Positions 19,731 to 28,329 of a stretch of DNA of 64,000 nucleotides are shown one piece after another. Source of the stretch: Pantoea sp. Lij88. GTDB taxonomy: Bacteria > Pseudomonadota > Gammaproteobacteria > Enterobacterales > Enterobacteriaceae. The notes beneath the pieces are model-generated. The model was not told the origin of the DNA and did not search any database. It was given only the letters and a program-made list of their open reading frames with translations. Positions within the stretch are counted from its first letter, which is position 1. Every line of letters begins with the position of its first letter. Where the stretch lies: assembly GCF_030062155.1 (NCBI RefSeq), contig NZ_CP118269.1:1240001-1304000 (forward strand), read 5' to 3'. The translations under genes were made by a program, and so were the position numbers.

Positions 19731-20174
19731 ATGTCATCCGTTTTACGCATTCCCGCCGCCACGCCGCCGCAAAGCCTCGCCTATCTGCAGGCAAAACTCG
19801 CTTATTACACCGACGCCTGGGATCTGGCGGACGATCTGGGGCAGCAGCTCCCGGATATCGTGGTGATTGATGCGCGTGCCCCGGAGGCTTATCGCGCCGG
19901 GCATATCTGCGGTGCGATAAACTTTCCGCATCGCGGGATGGATGCCACCACGACGGCCCGGCTTGACCGCAGCAAAGTGTATGTCACGTATTGTGACGGC
20001 ATTGGCTGTAACGGATCGACGAAAGCGGCCCTGAAGCTGGCATCGCTGGGGTTTCAGGTGAAGGAGTTAATTGGCGGGCTGGATTTCTGGAAGCGTGACG
20101 GTCATCCGCTGACCTGGGGTGATACACCGGGCGAATGGCCTGTCGCCGCGACCAAAGCATCCTGTGGCTGTTAA
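19731..20174 (+). CDS. Single-domain rhodanese-like protein
   Basis: 147 aa. I chose the ATG at 19731 (CAGGAG upstream) over one at 19644, which would run through the divergent promoter. One rhodanese domain is present: VVIDARAPEAYRAGHICGAINFPHRG is the usual N-terminal block, and the active loop is YCDGIGCNGSTKAA with Cys88 as the probable sulfur carrier. A second Cys (93) sits inside the loop, and the protein ends in SCGC, so extra thiol chemistry is conceivable. It has no signal peptide. It is divergent from a MocR regulator, and its stop is one base from the convergent flk stop. Confidence 0.85.
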   Translation: MSSVLRIPAATPPQSLAYLQAKLAYYTDAWDLADDLGQQLPDIVVIDARAPEAYRAGHICGAINFPHRGMDATTTARLDRSKVYVTYCDGIGCNGSTKAALKLASLGFQVKELIGGLDFWKRDGHPLTWGDTPGEWPVAATKASCGC

Positions 20175-20175
20175 C

Positions 20176-21222
20176 TCAGAGTACCAGCCAGAGTATAAGA
20201 GTGATGGCGACCAGTACGACAAAGAAGCCCAGCAGGGGACGCTGTGCCAGAGGCTGAATCGCGGGCGGCAGTGACGCCACGAATGGCGACCAGATCGGCT
20301 GCGGTCTGATCTCGCTGGGGGCCAGCGGCTGCTCAAGGAGTTTTTCTGCCCGATCGGCACGACGGCTGAACAGGAAGTTCAGCAGATCCTGGGTCTGCGT
20401 CGCAGTCAGTACCGTCTGTGGTGTAGCCTGGAAACGCTGCTGGCTGTAATCCTCCAGCTGCTGCCGCTCCTGCTGATCAAGCGGCTGTTTCAGCGACGCT
20501 TCCAGCAAGTGCAGCGTCGGTGCGCTGTGCTGACTCAGCGTCTGGCGCACCTGGAGATACTGGGTCAGCAGCGGGAAGTGGCGCGACGGGATGGGATCAC
20601 CGCTGGTCAGATTCACCAGCTTCAGCGCCGCCGTCCACAGTTTACCGGTGGATTCGCCGGTGGCGGCCGCAAGGCGGACCACCTGCTGATTCAGGGTATG
20701 GTGTTCGGCAGGCAGCAGCGTGCGATCGCTGACGCGGATCTGCTGCGGCTGGGGAATGGTCATCTGCCCGTTCTGCAGCATCGTCAGCACCTGACGCAGC
20801 TGGTCCTGGCTCAGCGCACTCAGTACGGTCTGACCAAACTGCTGACGGATAAAATCGCTGACGGCCTGACGGTTATTGCCTTTCGGCAACAGATCGGTGA
20901 GCTGAGTCATCAGCTGACGCGTGGCATGACCGTTCTGCGTCTGCGTGAGGCGATTATTCAGATACTGTTCCGCGGCCGGGAAATGACGCGACTGCAACTC
21001 CGCTTCACTCTTAACGCCCACTTCATGACGGACGCCCGCCCACAATTCAGGCGCTTTAAGATTGCTGAGCGATGAGATACGCACGATCAGGCGTTCTAAC
21101 GTCGTGCGCTGCGCAGGAGAGAGAGGCTGTTCACCGGCCACTGAACCCTGACGCGTGACGCCGGTTTGCGGATTAACAGATGAACGATCGACCGGCGCAC
21201 CGGGGCCGCTGAGAGGTTGCAT
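20176..21222 (-). CDS. flk: Flagella biosynthesis regulator Flk
   Basis: 348 aa. In Salmonella, Flk is an inner-membrane protein that keeps FlgM from being secreted before the flagellar rings are complete. The match to E. coli Flk is clear in LSPAQRTTLERLIVRISSL, SRHFPAAEQYLNNRL, IPQPQQIRVSDRTLLPAEHH and QTLSQHSAPTLHLLE. A single C-terminal hydrophobic segment (about 327-348, LGFFVVLVAITLILWLVL) anchors the protein. The start at 21222 has AAGGA upstream; an in-frame ATG 29 codons earlier is unlikely. As in E. coli it lies between fabB and pdxB. No other flagellar gene is in the window. Confidence 0.9.
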   Translation of the reverse strand: MQPLSGPGAPVDRSSVNPQTGVTRQGSVAGEQPLSPAQRTTLERLIVRISSLSNLKAPELWAGVRHEVGVKSEAELQSRHFPAAEQYLNNRLTQTQNGHATRQLMTQLTDLLPKGNNRQAVSDFIRQQFGQTVLSALSQDQLRQVLTMLQNGQMTIPQPQQIRVSDRTLLPAEHHTLNQQVVRLAAATGESTGKLWTAALKLVNLTSGDPIPSRHFPLLTQYLQVRQTLSQHSAPTLHLLEASLKQPLDQQERQQLEDYSQQRFQATPQTVLTATQTQDLLNFLFSRRADRAEKLLEQPLAPSEIRPQPIWSPFVASLPPAIQPLAQRPLLGFFVVLVAITLILWLVL

Positions 21223-21286
21223 GGCGGATTCCTTGGGAAAACAGAACAGCGTGAGGTGCGCCGGAAAAATGAATGCGACATGATAG

Positions 21287-21315
21287 CAAAAGCCCCCGGG
21301 AAATCCCACGGGGGC
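21287..21315 (-). terminator. Probable terminator after the EamA gene (leftward)
   Basis: Reading leftward, GCCCCC (21315-21310) pairs with GGGGGC (21297-21292), with further partial pairing inside, and four Ts follow (21291-21288). It is moderately strong and would separate the EamA gene from flk. Confidence 0.65.
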
Positions 21316-21391
21316 GCACGCGTTTCGGTGGGAGATTTACGCTTCAGTCGTTAATCTCATGCGCGACCGGCAAACTTGCAGACGGCGATCT

Positions 21392-22291
21392 TCAGGACCG
21401 TGGCTGACTGACCGGTTTCCGCCGGGCTAACGGCGTCCGCAGTCGCTGCGCCAGTATCACACCGCCCAGCGTCAGACCGCCGCCGATCCAGTGATAACTG
21501 TGCAGTTGCTCATGCAGAAACAGCACGGCGATCAGCGCAGTGAACAACGGTGTCAGATTCATAAAGATGCTGGTGGTGCTCGCTCCGAGTCGCTGCACGC
21601 CGTGGATCCATAAAAAGGGCGCGATGATGGAGGCGAACAGCCCGGCAAATGCCACCAGTGGCAGGTTGTGCCGGTTAAGCGCGACGTCCGGTGCCAGTAA
21701 AAAGCCGGGCAGTAACAGTAGTACACCGAATAAAATCTGCACATAAAGGCTCTGCCAGATCGGCAGTGGCAGCGCCCAGCGTCTGGTCAGGACGCCATAC
21801 AGCGCATAGGAGGTGGAGGCCGCCAGCATCATCAGTTCCCCTTTGCCCATTCCATGATTCAGCAGTTGCATCACGTTGCCCTCACTGACCAGCCACACCA
21901 GACCGGTAAAGGAGATGATACTGCCGAGCAGGATGCCGAGCGTTGGGGCAATCCGCAGGATCACCACGCTCAGCAGCACGGTGAGCAGCGGGATGAGAGC
22001 GCCGATAATCCCCATAAACAGGGCGCTGACGCTGTGTGCCGCGTAATAGGCCAGGCTCTGATAGAGCACCATGCCGAGCAGCCCAAGGATCGCCAGCCGC
22101 CCGAGATGCGGTTTGATGGTCTGACGCGCGCGCCAGACGCCGGGCAGCACAAAGGGCGTCAGTACCAGCAGCGCCAGCAGCCAGCGATAGAAGGAGATCG
22201 CCGCCGGATCGATCGCGCTGGCCGACAGCTTGCTGACAATGGAATTGATCGACCAGATCATCACCGCAAAGAGCGGATACAGGAAAAACAT
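21392..22291 (-). CDS. EamA family (DMT superfamily) transporter
   Basis: 299 aa with ten predicted membrane segments in two EamA repeats. The first begins MFFLYPLFAVMIWSINSIVSK, and the second around residue 150 with KGELMMLAASTSYALYGVL. The start at 22291 has GGAGAG upstream; an in-frame ATG ten codons earlier overlaps the likely promoter. EamA proteins export or import small metabolites such as amino acids; the substrate here is unknown. It is divergent from an AraC-type regulator with shared repeats between them, so local control is likely. Confidence 0.88.
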   Translation of the reverse strand: MFFLYPLFAVMIWSINSIVSKLSASAIDPAAISFYRWLLALLVLTPFVLPGVWRARQTIKPHLGRLAILGLLGMVLYQSLAYYAAHSVSALFMGIIGALIPLLTVLLSVVILRIAPTLGILLGSIISFTGLVWLVSEGNVMQLLNHGMGKGELMMLAASTSYALYGVLTRRWALPLPIWQSLYVQILFGVLLLLPGFLLAPDVALNRHNLPLVAFAGLFASIIAPFLWIHGVQRLGASTTSIFMNLTPLFTALIAVLFLHEQLHSYHWIGGGLTLGGVILAQRLRTPLARRKPVSQPRS

Positions 22292-22341
22292 GCTGACTCT
22301 CCATACGCTACGACACGCCATTAATGAGGCGCAGTGTACGC

Positions 22342-22401
22342 TTGTCCGGATTTATTCAGATAGTTAATATCGGACAAAATTAGCTGTTGAGCGGACAGAA
22401 T
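22342..22401. promoter_or_regulatory. Candidate operator array of the AraC-type regulator
   Basis: CGGACAAAAT (22371-22380) and CGGACAGAAT (22392-22401) form a direct repeat spaced exactly 21 bases, the spacing typical for an AraC-type dimer. The second copy covers the regulator start codon. A third copy in reverse orientation, TTGTCCG (22342-22348), lies towards the EamA gene. Protein binding is inferred. Confidence 0.6.
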
Positions 22402-23179
22402 GACCCTGAAAGTGACCTACCAGCCGCCGGTTGATGCGCCGCAGTTACGCTACTTTATGCGCTACGAGCAGGCCAATGCCCGCACCGAATATCTGCCGCA
22501 TACCCATGACTGGGGGCAGCTCATCATCGTGAAAAGCCATGTACTGGAGATGCAGGTCGGAGGCGAACGCCTGTTGACCCCGGCTGATATTCCGGTCTGG
22601 ATCCCACCCGGTCAGCTTCACAGCAGCTATAACCATCGGCAGGCGCAGTTCCGTTCCTTTAATCTGGCAGCCCCGTTATGTGCCGGCTTACCCCGGCGCG
22701 CCTGCCTGCTGCTGGTCGATCCGATTGCTCACGCCATCATGGATGAGTTCGCTGAGCAGCAGATTGAGCAACCCGAAACGGATGCGCAGTGGCGGCTGTG
22801 CGAGGTACTGCGCGATCGCCTGCAGGTGGCGCAGTTGCAGGAGAGCTATCTGCCCACCTCGGAGGATAAATTTCTCGCGCCGGTGTTACATGCGCTGGAG
22901 GCGAATCCGGGCGATAACACCACGCTGGCGGGCTGGGCGGCGCGGGTCTTTACCACGGAACGGACGCTGGCGCGGCGCTGCCAGCAGCAGCTTCATATGA
23001 CGTTTGGTGAGTGGCGGCAGCGTCTGCGGTTTCTGCGCGCCATCGTGCTGCTGGAGCAGGGGGAAAGCGTGCAGAGTATCGCCCATGAACTGGGCTACAG
23101 CTCCGCCTCGGCGTTGATTGTGATGTTCCAGCAACAGGCGGGCACCACGCCCGATCGCTACCGCGCGCGGTTAGGCTAA
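22400..23179 (+). CDS. AraC family transcriptional regulator with cupin sensor domain
   Basis: 259 aa. The N-terminal half is an AraC-type cupin ([22 protein letters not shown], then [15 protein letters not shown]). The C-terminal half has the two helix-turn-helix units: [20 protein letters not shown] and [31 protein letters not shown]. This pattern matches regulators beside drug/metabolite exporters that induce them with an unknown small ligand. It is divergent from the EamA gene across a 108-base gap. The Shine-Dalgarno is poor because the direct repeat occupies the start region. Confidence 0.9.
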   Translation: MTLKVTYQPPVDAPQLRYFMRYEQANARTEYLPHTHDWGQLIIVKSHVLEMQVGGERLLTPADIPVWIPPGQLHSSYNHRQAQFRSFNLAAPLCAGLPRRACLLLVDPIAHAIMDEFAEQQIEQPETDAQWRLCEVLRDRLQVAQLQESYLPTSEDKFLAPVLHALEANPGDNTTLAGWAARVFTTERTLARRCQQQLHMTFGEWRQRLRFLRAIVLLEQGESVQSIAHELGYSSASALIVMFQQQAGTTPDRYRARLG

Positions 23180-23234
23180 CGCGTCGCTTTGTGCCAGAAT
23201 CATTCCCCTCTATGCAACTGACAGGAACGCCGCA

Positions 23235-24368
23235 GTGAAAATTCTGGTCGATGAAAATATGCCTTATGCCCGTGAGTTATTCAGCCGCACCGGTGACGTG
23301 GTCGCCGTGCCAGGACGTCCGCTGCCGGTGGCTGAACTCGCCGATGCCGATGGCCTGATGGTGCGCTCAGTCACCCAGGTGAATGAAGCCCTGCTGGCGG
23401 GAAAACCGGTGAAATTTGTCGGAACCGCCACGGCGGGCACCGATCATGTCGACGAGAACTGGCTGCAGCAGGCGGGCATTGCGTTCTCTGCCGCACCCGG
23501 CTGTAACGCCATTGCGGTGGTGGAATATGTTTTCTCTGCGCTGCTGCTGCTGGCGGAACGTGATGGTTTTGCGCTGCGTGACCGCACGGTCGGCATTGTC
23601 GGCGTCGGTAACGTCGGCGGGCGGCTGCAAAAGCGGCTGGAAGCCTGGGGCATCAAAACCCTGCTGTGCGATCCGCCGCGCGCCGATCGGGGTGAAGAGG
23701 GAGATTTCCTGTCGCTGGAAGCCGTGACAGAGCAGGCTGATATTCTGACGTTCCATACGCCGCTGTTTAAAGAGGGTCCGTATAAAAGCTGGCATCTGGC
23801 GGATGCGGCGCTGCTGATGGCGCTGAAGCCCAATACCATTCTGATCAACGCCTGCCGCGGCCCGGTGGTGGACAACGGCGCGCTGCTGGAAGTGCTGAAA
23901 ATGCGCCACGATCTCAGCGTGGTGCTGGATGTCTGGGAGCCGGAGCCGGATCTCTCGCTGGCGCTGCTGGATAAGGTCGACATCGCCACGCCGCACATCG
24001 CGGGCTACACGCTGGAAGGCAAAGCACGCGGCACCACACAGGTCTTTGAAGCCTGGTGCGACTTTATTGGTCAGCCGCAGCAGGTGCCGCTCAGCACCTT
24101 ACTGCCGGAGCCGGAATTCAGTGAAATCACTCTGAATGGCCCGCTGGATCAGCCAACGCTGAAACGCCTGGCGCATCTGGTGTATGATGTGCGCCGCGAT
24201 GATGCCCCCCTGCGTAAAGTGGCGGCGAAACCCGGCGAGTTTGATCGCCTGCGTAAGCAGTATCTGGAGCGCCGTGAATGGTCGTCGCTGCGGGTCAACT
24301 GTGATGACGCCACAACGGCTGAGATGCTGAACCAGCTGGGCTTTAACGCAACAACCTCCCCGAAATAA
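23235..24368 (+). CDS. pdxB: Erythronate-4-phosphate dehydrogenase PdxB
   Basis: 377 aa, one shorter than E. coli PdxB. It oxidises 4-phosphoerythronate in the DXP-dependent pyridoxal phosphate pathway. The NAD motif is [18 protein letters not shown] (about 118-135). The 2-hydroxyacid dehydrogenase catalytic residues lie in [14 protein letters not shown] (Arg), [12 protein letters not shown] (Glu) and [13 protein letters not shown] (His). The C-terminal dimerisation domain of about 90 residues is present. AGGAA precedes the ATG. In E. coli it leads the pdxB-usg-truA operon; here an ERIC element and a terminator-like stem separate it from usg. Confidence 0.96.
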   Translation: MKILVDENMPYARELFSRTGDVVAVPGRPLPVAELADADGLMVRSVTQVNEALLAGKPVKFVGTATAGTDHVDENWLQQAGIAFSAAPGCNAIAVVEYVFSALLLLAERDGFALRDRTVGIVGVGNVGGRLQKRLEAWGIKTLLCDPPRADRGEEGDFLSLEAVTEQADILTFHTPLFKEGPYKSWHLADAALLMALKPNTILINACRGPVVDNGALLEVLKMRHDLSVVLDVWEPEPDLSLALLDKVDIATPHIAGYTLEGKARGTTQVFEAWCDFIGQPQQVPLSTLLPEPEFSEITLNGPLDQPTLKRLAHLVYDVRRDDAPLRKVAAKPGEFDRLRKQYLERREWSSLRVNCDDATTAEMLNQLGFNATTSPK

Positions 24369-24477
24369 CGGGCGCTGCAGGTCAGGCGCCCCGGCGCGGT
24401 TTCCACACTGAATCCGTCAGTGAACGGAAGGCGCGCACTGCTGGCATGTCTGCATGACGGCGGGTTCCGGGGGGAGA

Positions 24478-24600
24478 TACCCCATGGATTTCGGGTTGCA
24501 TTGAGGCGGCAAGAGAACGAATCCGGATAAGCTTACTCGGGTAAGTGATCCGGATGAGTGAACGCAGCCAGTAAAGATGCAACGTGAAAGACGACGGGGA
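24478..24600. repeat. ERIC/IRU repetitive element
   Basis: 123 bases with the layout of the enterobacterial ERIC element (about 127 bases). Terminal inverted repeats begin TACCCC and end GGGGA, each with TTGCA/TGCAA inside. GAGGCGGCAAG is a family block, as is the central dyad with two ATCCGGAT copies (24521-24528 and 24548-24555) around AGCTTACTCGGGTAAG. GTAAGTGATCCGGATGAGTG corresponds to the region used for ERIC typing. ERIC is a non-autonomous mobile element that is transcribed with its neighbours and can affect mRNA stability. Confidence 0.88.
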
Positions 24601-24616
24601 AAAATCTGAATCCCTG

Positions 24617-24645
24617 GGCGGTGAATATCACCGCCTTCTGTTTTT
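24617..24645 (+). terminator. Terminator-like hairpin after the ERIC element
   Basis: GGCGGTGA ATA TCACCGCC is a perfect 8-bp stem (24617-24635) followed by TTCTGTTTTT. It should end or attenuate pdxB transcription before usg. Confidence 0.75.
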
Positions 24646-24670
24646 ATGTCATTGTCTGGAGTAAACCAAC

Positions 24671-25678
24671 ATGTCTGACGGCTGGAATATTGCGCTACTT
24701 GGCGCGACAGGCGCAGTAGGGAACGCTGTACTGGAACTGCTGGCGGAACGCCAGTTCCCGGTTGGTGAATTATATTTGCTGGCCAGCGAAAACAGCGCGG
24801 GCGAAATCAAGCGTTACGAAGGCCGCTCGGTGCGGGTCGAAAATGCAGAGACGTTCGACTGGTCACAGGCGCAGCTGGCCTTTTTCGTGGCGGGACGTGA
24901 TGCCTCAGCGCGCTTTGCCGATGAAGCGGCCAACGCGGGTTGTCTGGTGATCGACAGCAGCGAGCTGTTTGCGCTGGAACCTGATGTGCCGCTGGTGGTG
25001 CCGGATGTGAATCCGCAGGTGCTGGCTGATTATCGCAATCGCAACATCATCAGCGTGGCGGACAATCTGGTGAGCCAGCTGCTGACCGCGATAAAACCGC
25101 TGGTGGATGCGGCCGGTCTGAGTCGTTTACAGGTTACTAACCTGATCTCGGTCTCCAGCTACGGCAAAGTGGCGGTGGATGCGCTGGCCGGGGAAAGTGC
25201 CCGTCTGCTGAATGGTATCCCGGCCGATGAACACCATTTTGGTCGTCAGCTGGCGTTTAACCTGATGCCCCAACAGCCCGATGCAGAAGGCAGCGTGGAA
25301 AGCGAACGTCGTCTGATTGATCAGGTGCGTAAGGTATTGCAGGACGAAGGCTTACCGATTGCGGTCAGCAGCGTTCAGGCTCCGGTGTTCTACGGTAATG
25401 CGCAGATTGTGCATATCGAAAACCTGCGCCCGCTCTCTGCGGAAGAAGCGCGGGCCGAGCTGGCGCTGGCGTCCGATATTCGTCTGAGCGAAGAAGATGA
25501 AGTGCCGACGCCGGTAACGGATGCTTCAGGCAACGGCGAACTGAGCATCGGTTCTGTGCGTAACGACTACGGTATCCCGGAGCTGCTGCAGTTCTGGTCA
25601 GTGGCAGACAACATTCGTTTTGGCGGCGCGCTGATGGCGGTGAAAACCGCTGAGAAACTGGTTCAGGAGTATCTGTAA
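24671..25678 (+). CDS. usg: USG-1 protein, aspartate-semialdehyde dehydrogenase paralogue
   Basis: 335 aa with the two-domain fold of aspartate-semialdehyde dehydrogenase. The NADP Rossmann start [21 protein letters not shown] and the C-terminal dimerisation domain are clear. Where true Asd has the catalytic cysteine in an NC motif, this protein reads [11 protein letters not shown], so the nucleophile is missing and normal Asd activity is unlikely. Its function is unknown. It sits directly before truA (two bases between stop and start), as in E. coli. Confidence 0.93.
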   Translation: MSDGWNIALLGATGAVGNAVLELLAERQFPVGELYLLASENSAGEIKRYEGRSVRVENAETFDWSQAQLAFFVAGRDASARFADEAANAGCLVIDSSELFALEPDVPLVVPDVNPQVLADYRNRNIISVADNLVSQLLTAIKPLVDAAGLSRLQVTNLISVSSYGKVAVDALAGESARLLNGIPADEHHFGRQLAFNLMPQQPDAEGSVESERRLIDQVRKVLQDEGLPIAVSSVQAPVFYGNAQIVHIENLRPLSAEEARAELALASDIRLSEEDEVPTPVTDASGNGELSIGSVRNDYGIPELLQFWSVADNIRFGGALMAVKTAEKLVQEYL

Positions 25679-25680
25679 CC

Positions 25681-26484
25681 ATGTCCGATGGTCAGACGCA
25701 AAAACTGGCGCTCGGCATCGAGTATGACGGCAGCCGTTACTACGGCTGGCAGCGTCAGAATGAAGTCCGCAGCGTGCAGGAGAAGGTAGAGCGCGCGCTG
25801 TCGAAAGTTGCCGATCATCCGGTCAGCATTTTTTGTGCCGGCCGTACCGATGCGGGCGTTCACGGGACGGGGCAGGTGGTCCATTTCGAGACTACGTCGC
25901 AGCGACCTGATGGCGCCTGGACGCTGGGCGTGAATGCTAACCTGCCGCCGGATATTGCCGTGCGCTGGGTGAAAGCGGTGCCGGATGAATTTCATGCCCG
26001 CTTCAGCGCTACGGCCCGCCGTTATCGCTACCTGATCTACAATCAGCGTCTGCGCCCGGCGGTGCTGGCACAGGGCGTCACGCACTTCTACCATCCACTG
26101 GATGCCGAGAAGATGCAGCGCGCCGGGCAATGTTTGTTAGGCGAGAATGATTTCACCTCATTCCGCGCGGTGCAGTGCCAGTCGCGTACCCCGTGGCGCA
26201 ACGTGATTCACCTCAACGTGACGCGTCAGGGGCCCTACGTGATTGTGGATATCAAAGCCAACGCCTTTGTGCATCACATGGTGCGCAATATCGTGGGCAG
26301 CCTGATGGAGATAGGCTGCGGCAACAAGCCGGAGTCATGGATGGCAACGCTGCTGGCGGCGAAGGATCGGACATTAGCCGCAGCCACAGCCCGGGCAGAG
26401 GGGTTGTATCTGGTGGCGGTGGATTACCCATCCCACTTTGCGTTACCACAGCCGTCGATGGGACCATTGTTCCTCGCGGATTAA
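25681..26484 (+). CDS. truA: tRNA pseudouridine(38-40) synthase TruA
   Basis: 267 aa pseudouridine synthase acting on the anticodon stem-loop at positions 38, 39 and 40. The catalytic aspartate is Asp57 in [32 protein letters not shown] and [19 protein letters not shown] are further family blocks. It starts two bases after usg and is followed by dedA after 29 bases, so usg-truA-dedA should be one transcript. Confidence 0.97.
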   Translation: MSDGQTQKLALGIEYDGSRYYGWQRQNEVRSVQEKVERALSKVADHPVSIFCAGRTDAGVHGTGQVVHFETTSQRPDGAWTLGVNANLPPDIAVRWVKAVPDEFHARFSATARRYRYLIYNQRLRPAVLAQGVTHFYHPLDAEKMQRAGQCLLGENDFTSFRAVQCQSRTPWRNVIHLNVTRQGPYVIVDIKANAFVHHMVRNIVGSLMEIGCGNKPESWMATLLAAKDRTLAAATARAEGLYLVAVDYPSHFALPQPSMGPLFLAD

Positions 26485-26513
26485 TTCACTTTCAGGACTT
26501 AAAAGGGCGCGCT

Positions 26514-27176
26514 ATGGAGTTTCTCCATTTTCTGGTTGATTTCATTCTGCACATTGATGTGCATCTTGCCGAACTGGTTGCACAGTACGGTATCTGGATT
26601 TACGCTATTTTGTTCCTGATTTTGTTCTGCGAAACCGGACTGGTGGTGACGCCGTTCCTGCCGGGTGATTCGCTGCTGTTTGTGGCGGGCGCACTGGCCG
26701 CGCTGCCGGGTAACGATCTCAATGTGCACATTATGGCGGCATTGTTAGTGGTCGCGGCCGTTCTGGGTGACGCGGTGAACTACACCATTGGTCGCCTGTT
26801 TGGCGAACGGTTGTTCAGTAACCCGAACTCGAAAATTTTCCGTCGCAGCCATCTGGATAAAACCCATGCGTTTTATGCCCGTCACGGCGGAAAAACCATT
26901 ATCCTGGCGCGCTTTGTGCCGATCGTCCGTACGTTCGCGCCGTTTGTTGCCGGTATGGGCCATATGTCCTATCGCCACTTCGCGCTGTTCAACGTGACGG
27001 GGGCGCTGTTATGGGTGCTGCTGTTCTCCTATGCCGGCTACCTGTTCGGCGATCTGCCGGTGGTGCAGGAAAACCTGAAGCTACTGATTGTGGGCATTAT
27101 CCTGGTCTCGATTCTGCCGGGTGTGATTGAAGTCTGGCGTCATCGCCGCCAGGCTAAGCAGCAGAAGCTGCCGTAA
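26514..27176 (+). CDS. dedA: DedA family membrane protein
   Basis: 220 aa inner-membrane protein of the DedA/VTT superfamily, members of which scramble or flip undecaprenyl phosphate and phospholipids and maintain proton motive force. Family signatures are [23 protein letters not shown] (re-entrant helix) and [20 protein letters not shown] with its conserved arginines. The ATG at 26514 gives the standard length; longer frames into truA are not real. A positively charged tail ([10 protein letters not shown]) ends the protein. Confidence 0.95.
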   Translation: MEFLHFLVDFILHIDVHLAELVAQYGIWIYAILFLILFCETGLVVTPFLPGDSLLFVAGALAALPGNDLNVHIMAALLVVAAVLGDAVNYTIGRLFGERLFSNPNSKIFRRSHLDKTHAFYARHGGKTIILARFVPIVRTFAPFVAGMGHMSYRHFALFNVTGALLWVLLFSYAGYLFGDLPVVQENLKLLIVGIILVSILPGVIEVWRHRRQAKQQKLP

Positions 27177-27252
27177 GACTTCGCTCAGGGATAAGACCAG
27201 ATTTTTATCCACAGTCTGAACAGGTTGTGGTTTAATGAGCGACATTTACCGT

Positions 27253-27274
27253 CTGCTGAAGCGGTTTTCAGCAG
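27253..27274 (+). other. Hairpin in the accD leader
   Basis: CTGCTGAA GCGGTT TTCAGCAG forms a perfect 8-bp stem, 46 bases before the accD start and without a T-run. It may be a leader structure or a regulator site; no function can be assigned. Confidence 0.5.
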
Positions 27275-27320
27275 TATCAAGACGACTGGACCAGGTCAGT
27301 TTTAAACAGAAAGGTCATCA

Positions 27321-28235
27321 ATGAGCTGGATTGAACGCATTCTTAATAAAAGCACCGGAACGCCTGTGCGCAAAGCCAGTATCCCGGAAGGGGTCTGGAC
27401 CAAGTGTGACAGTTGTGGCCAGGTTCTTTACCGCGCCGAGCTGGAGCGTAACCTTGAGGTCTGCCCGAAGTGTGACCATCACATGCGTATGCACGCACGT
27501 GAGCGTCTCAACAGTGTCCTCGATCAGGGCACGATGGTTGAGCTGGGCAGTGAACTTGAACCAAAAGATCTGCTCAAGTTCCGTGACTCCAAGAAGTATA
27601 AAGACCGTCTGGTAGCGGCCCAGAAAGACACCGGCGAGAAAGATGCGCTGGTCGTCATGAAAGGTCAGCTGCACGGCATGCCGGTTGTGGCGGCAGCCTT
27701 TGAATTTGCCTTCATGGGCGGTTCAATGGGTTCTGTAGTCGGTGCGCGCTTTGTGCGTGCGGTTGAGCAGGCGTTAGAAGATAACTGCCCGCTGATCTGC
27801 TTCTCCGCCAGTGGTGGTGCCCGTATGCAGGAAGCGCTGCAGTCGCTGATGCAGATGGCGAAAACCAGTGCGGCTCTGGCCAAAATGCGCGAGCGCGGTC
27901 TTCCGTATATCTCCGTGCTGACTGACCCGACCATGGGTGGTGTTTCGGCCAGTTTTGCGATGCTGGGTGACCTCAACATTGCGGAACCTAAAGCGCTGAT
28001 CGGCTTTGCTGGTCCACGCGTGATCGAGCAGACCGTGCGTGAAAAACTGCCGCCGGGCTTCCAGCGCAGTGAGTTCCTGATTGAGAAGGGTGCGATCGAT
28101 ATGATCATTCGCCGTCCGGAAATGCGCTACAAACTGGCAAGCCTGCTGGCAAAAATGATGAACCTGCCGGCACCGCTGCATGATGGTGAACAGTCCGCTC
28201 CTGCGACGACTGAATCGGAAAGCAACGAGGCCTGA
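27321..28235 (+). CDS. accD: Acetyl-CoA carboxylase carboxyltransferase subunit beta AccD
   Basis: 304 aa, the E. coli length. With AccA it moves the carboxyl group from biotin to acetyl-CoA, making malonyl-CoA. The N-terminal zinc ribbon has four cysteines (29, 32, 48, 51) in KCDSCGQ and CPKCDHH. The crotonase-like carboxyltransferase core includes [14 protein letters not shown] and [20 protein letters not shown]. The zinc domain also binds its own mRNA in E. coli. Confidence 0.97.
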   Translation: MSWIERILNKSTGTPVRKASIPEGVWTKCDSCGQVLYRAELERNLEVCPKCDHHMRMHARERLNSVLDQGTMVELGSELEPKDLLKFRDSKKYKDRLVAAQKDTGEKDALVVMKGQLHGMPVVAAAFEFAFMGGSMGSVVGARFVRAVEQALEDNCPLICFSASGGARMQEALQSLMQMAKTSAALAKMRERGLPYISVLTDPTMGGVSASFAMLGDLNIAEPKALIGFAGPRVIEQTVREKLPPGFQRSEFLIEKGAIDMIIRRPEMRYKLASLLAKMMNLPAPLHDGEQSAPATTESESNEA

Positions 28236-28245
28236 CAGGAGATAG

Positions 28246-28268
28246 AGAGGCGCGTCCACAGCGCCTCT
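28246..28268 (+). terminator. Possible weak terminator after accD
   Basis: AGAGGCGC GTCCACA GCGCCTCT is an 8-bp stem 10 bases after accD, but only TTA follows. It could attenuate transcription into folC or act as a 3' stabiliser. Confidence 0.4.
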
Positions 28269-28329
28269 TACCAATGCACCGTATACCGCAGCACCAGTCT
28301 GCCAGGTATAAATAAGCAAAACGGGACAT

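Larger units (their letters stand above)
24369..24670. other. 302-base gap between pdxB and usg
   Basis: This gap contains a GC-rich stretch just after pdxB (24369-24477) in which I see no gene or clear signal. An ERIC element, a terminator-like hairpin and the usg ribosome binding site (GGAG before the ATG) follow. Confidence 0.75.

Noticed and set aside
24478..24600. A small regulatory RNA of CsrB type, because of several GGA motifs
   Set aside because: The terminal repeats and the central dyad fit the ERIC element much better, and GGA motifs are not in the hairpin loops expected of CsrB.
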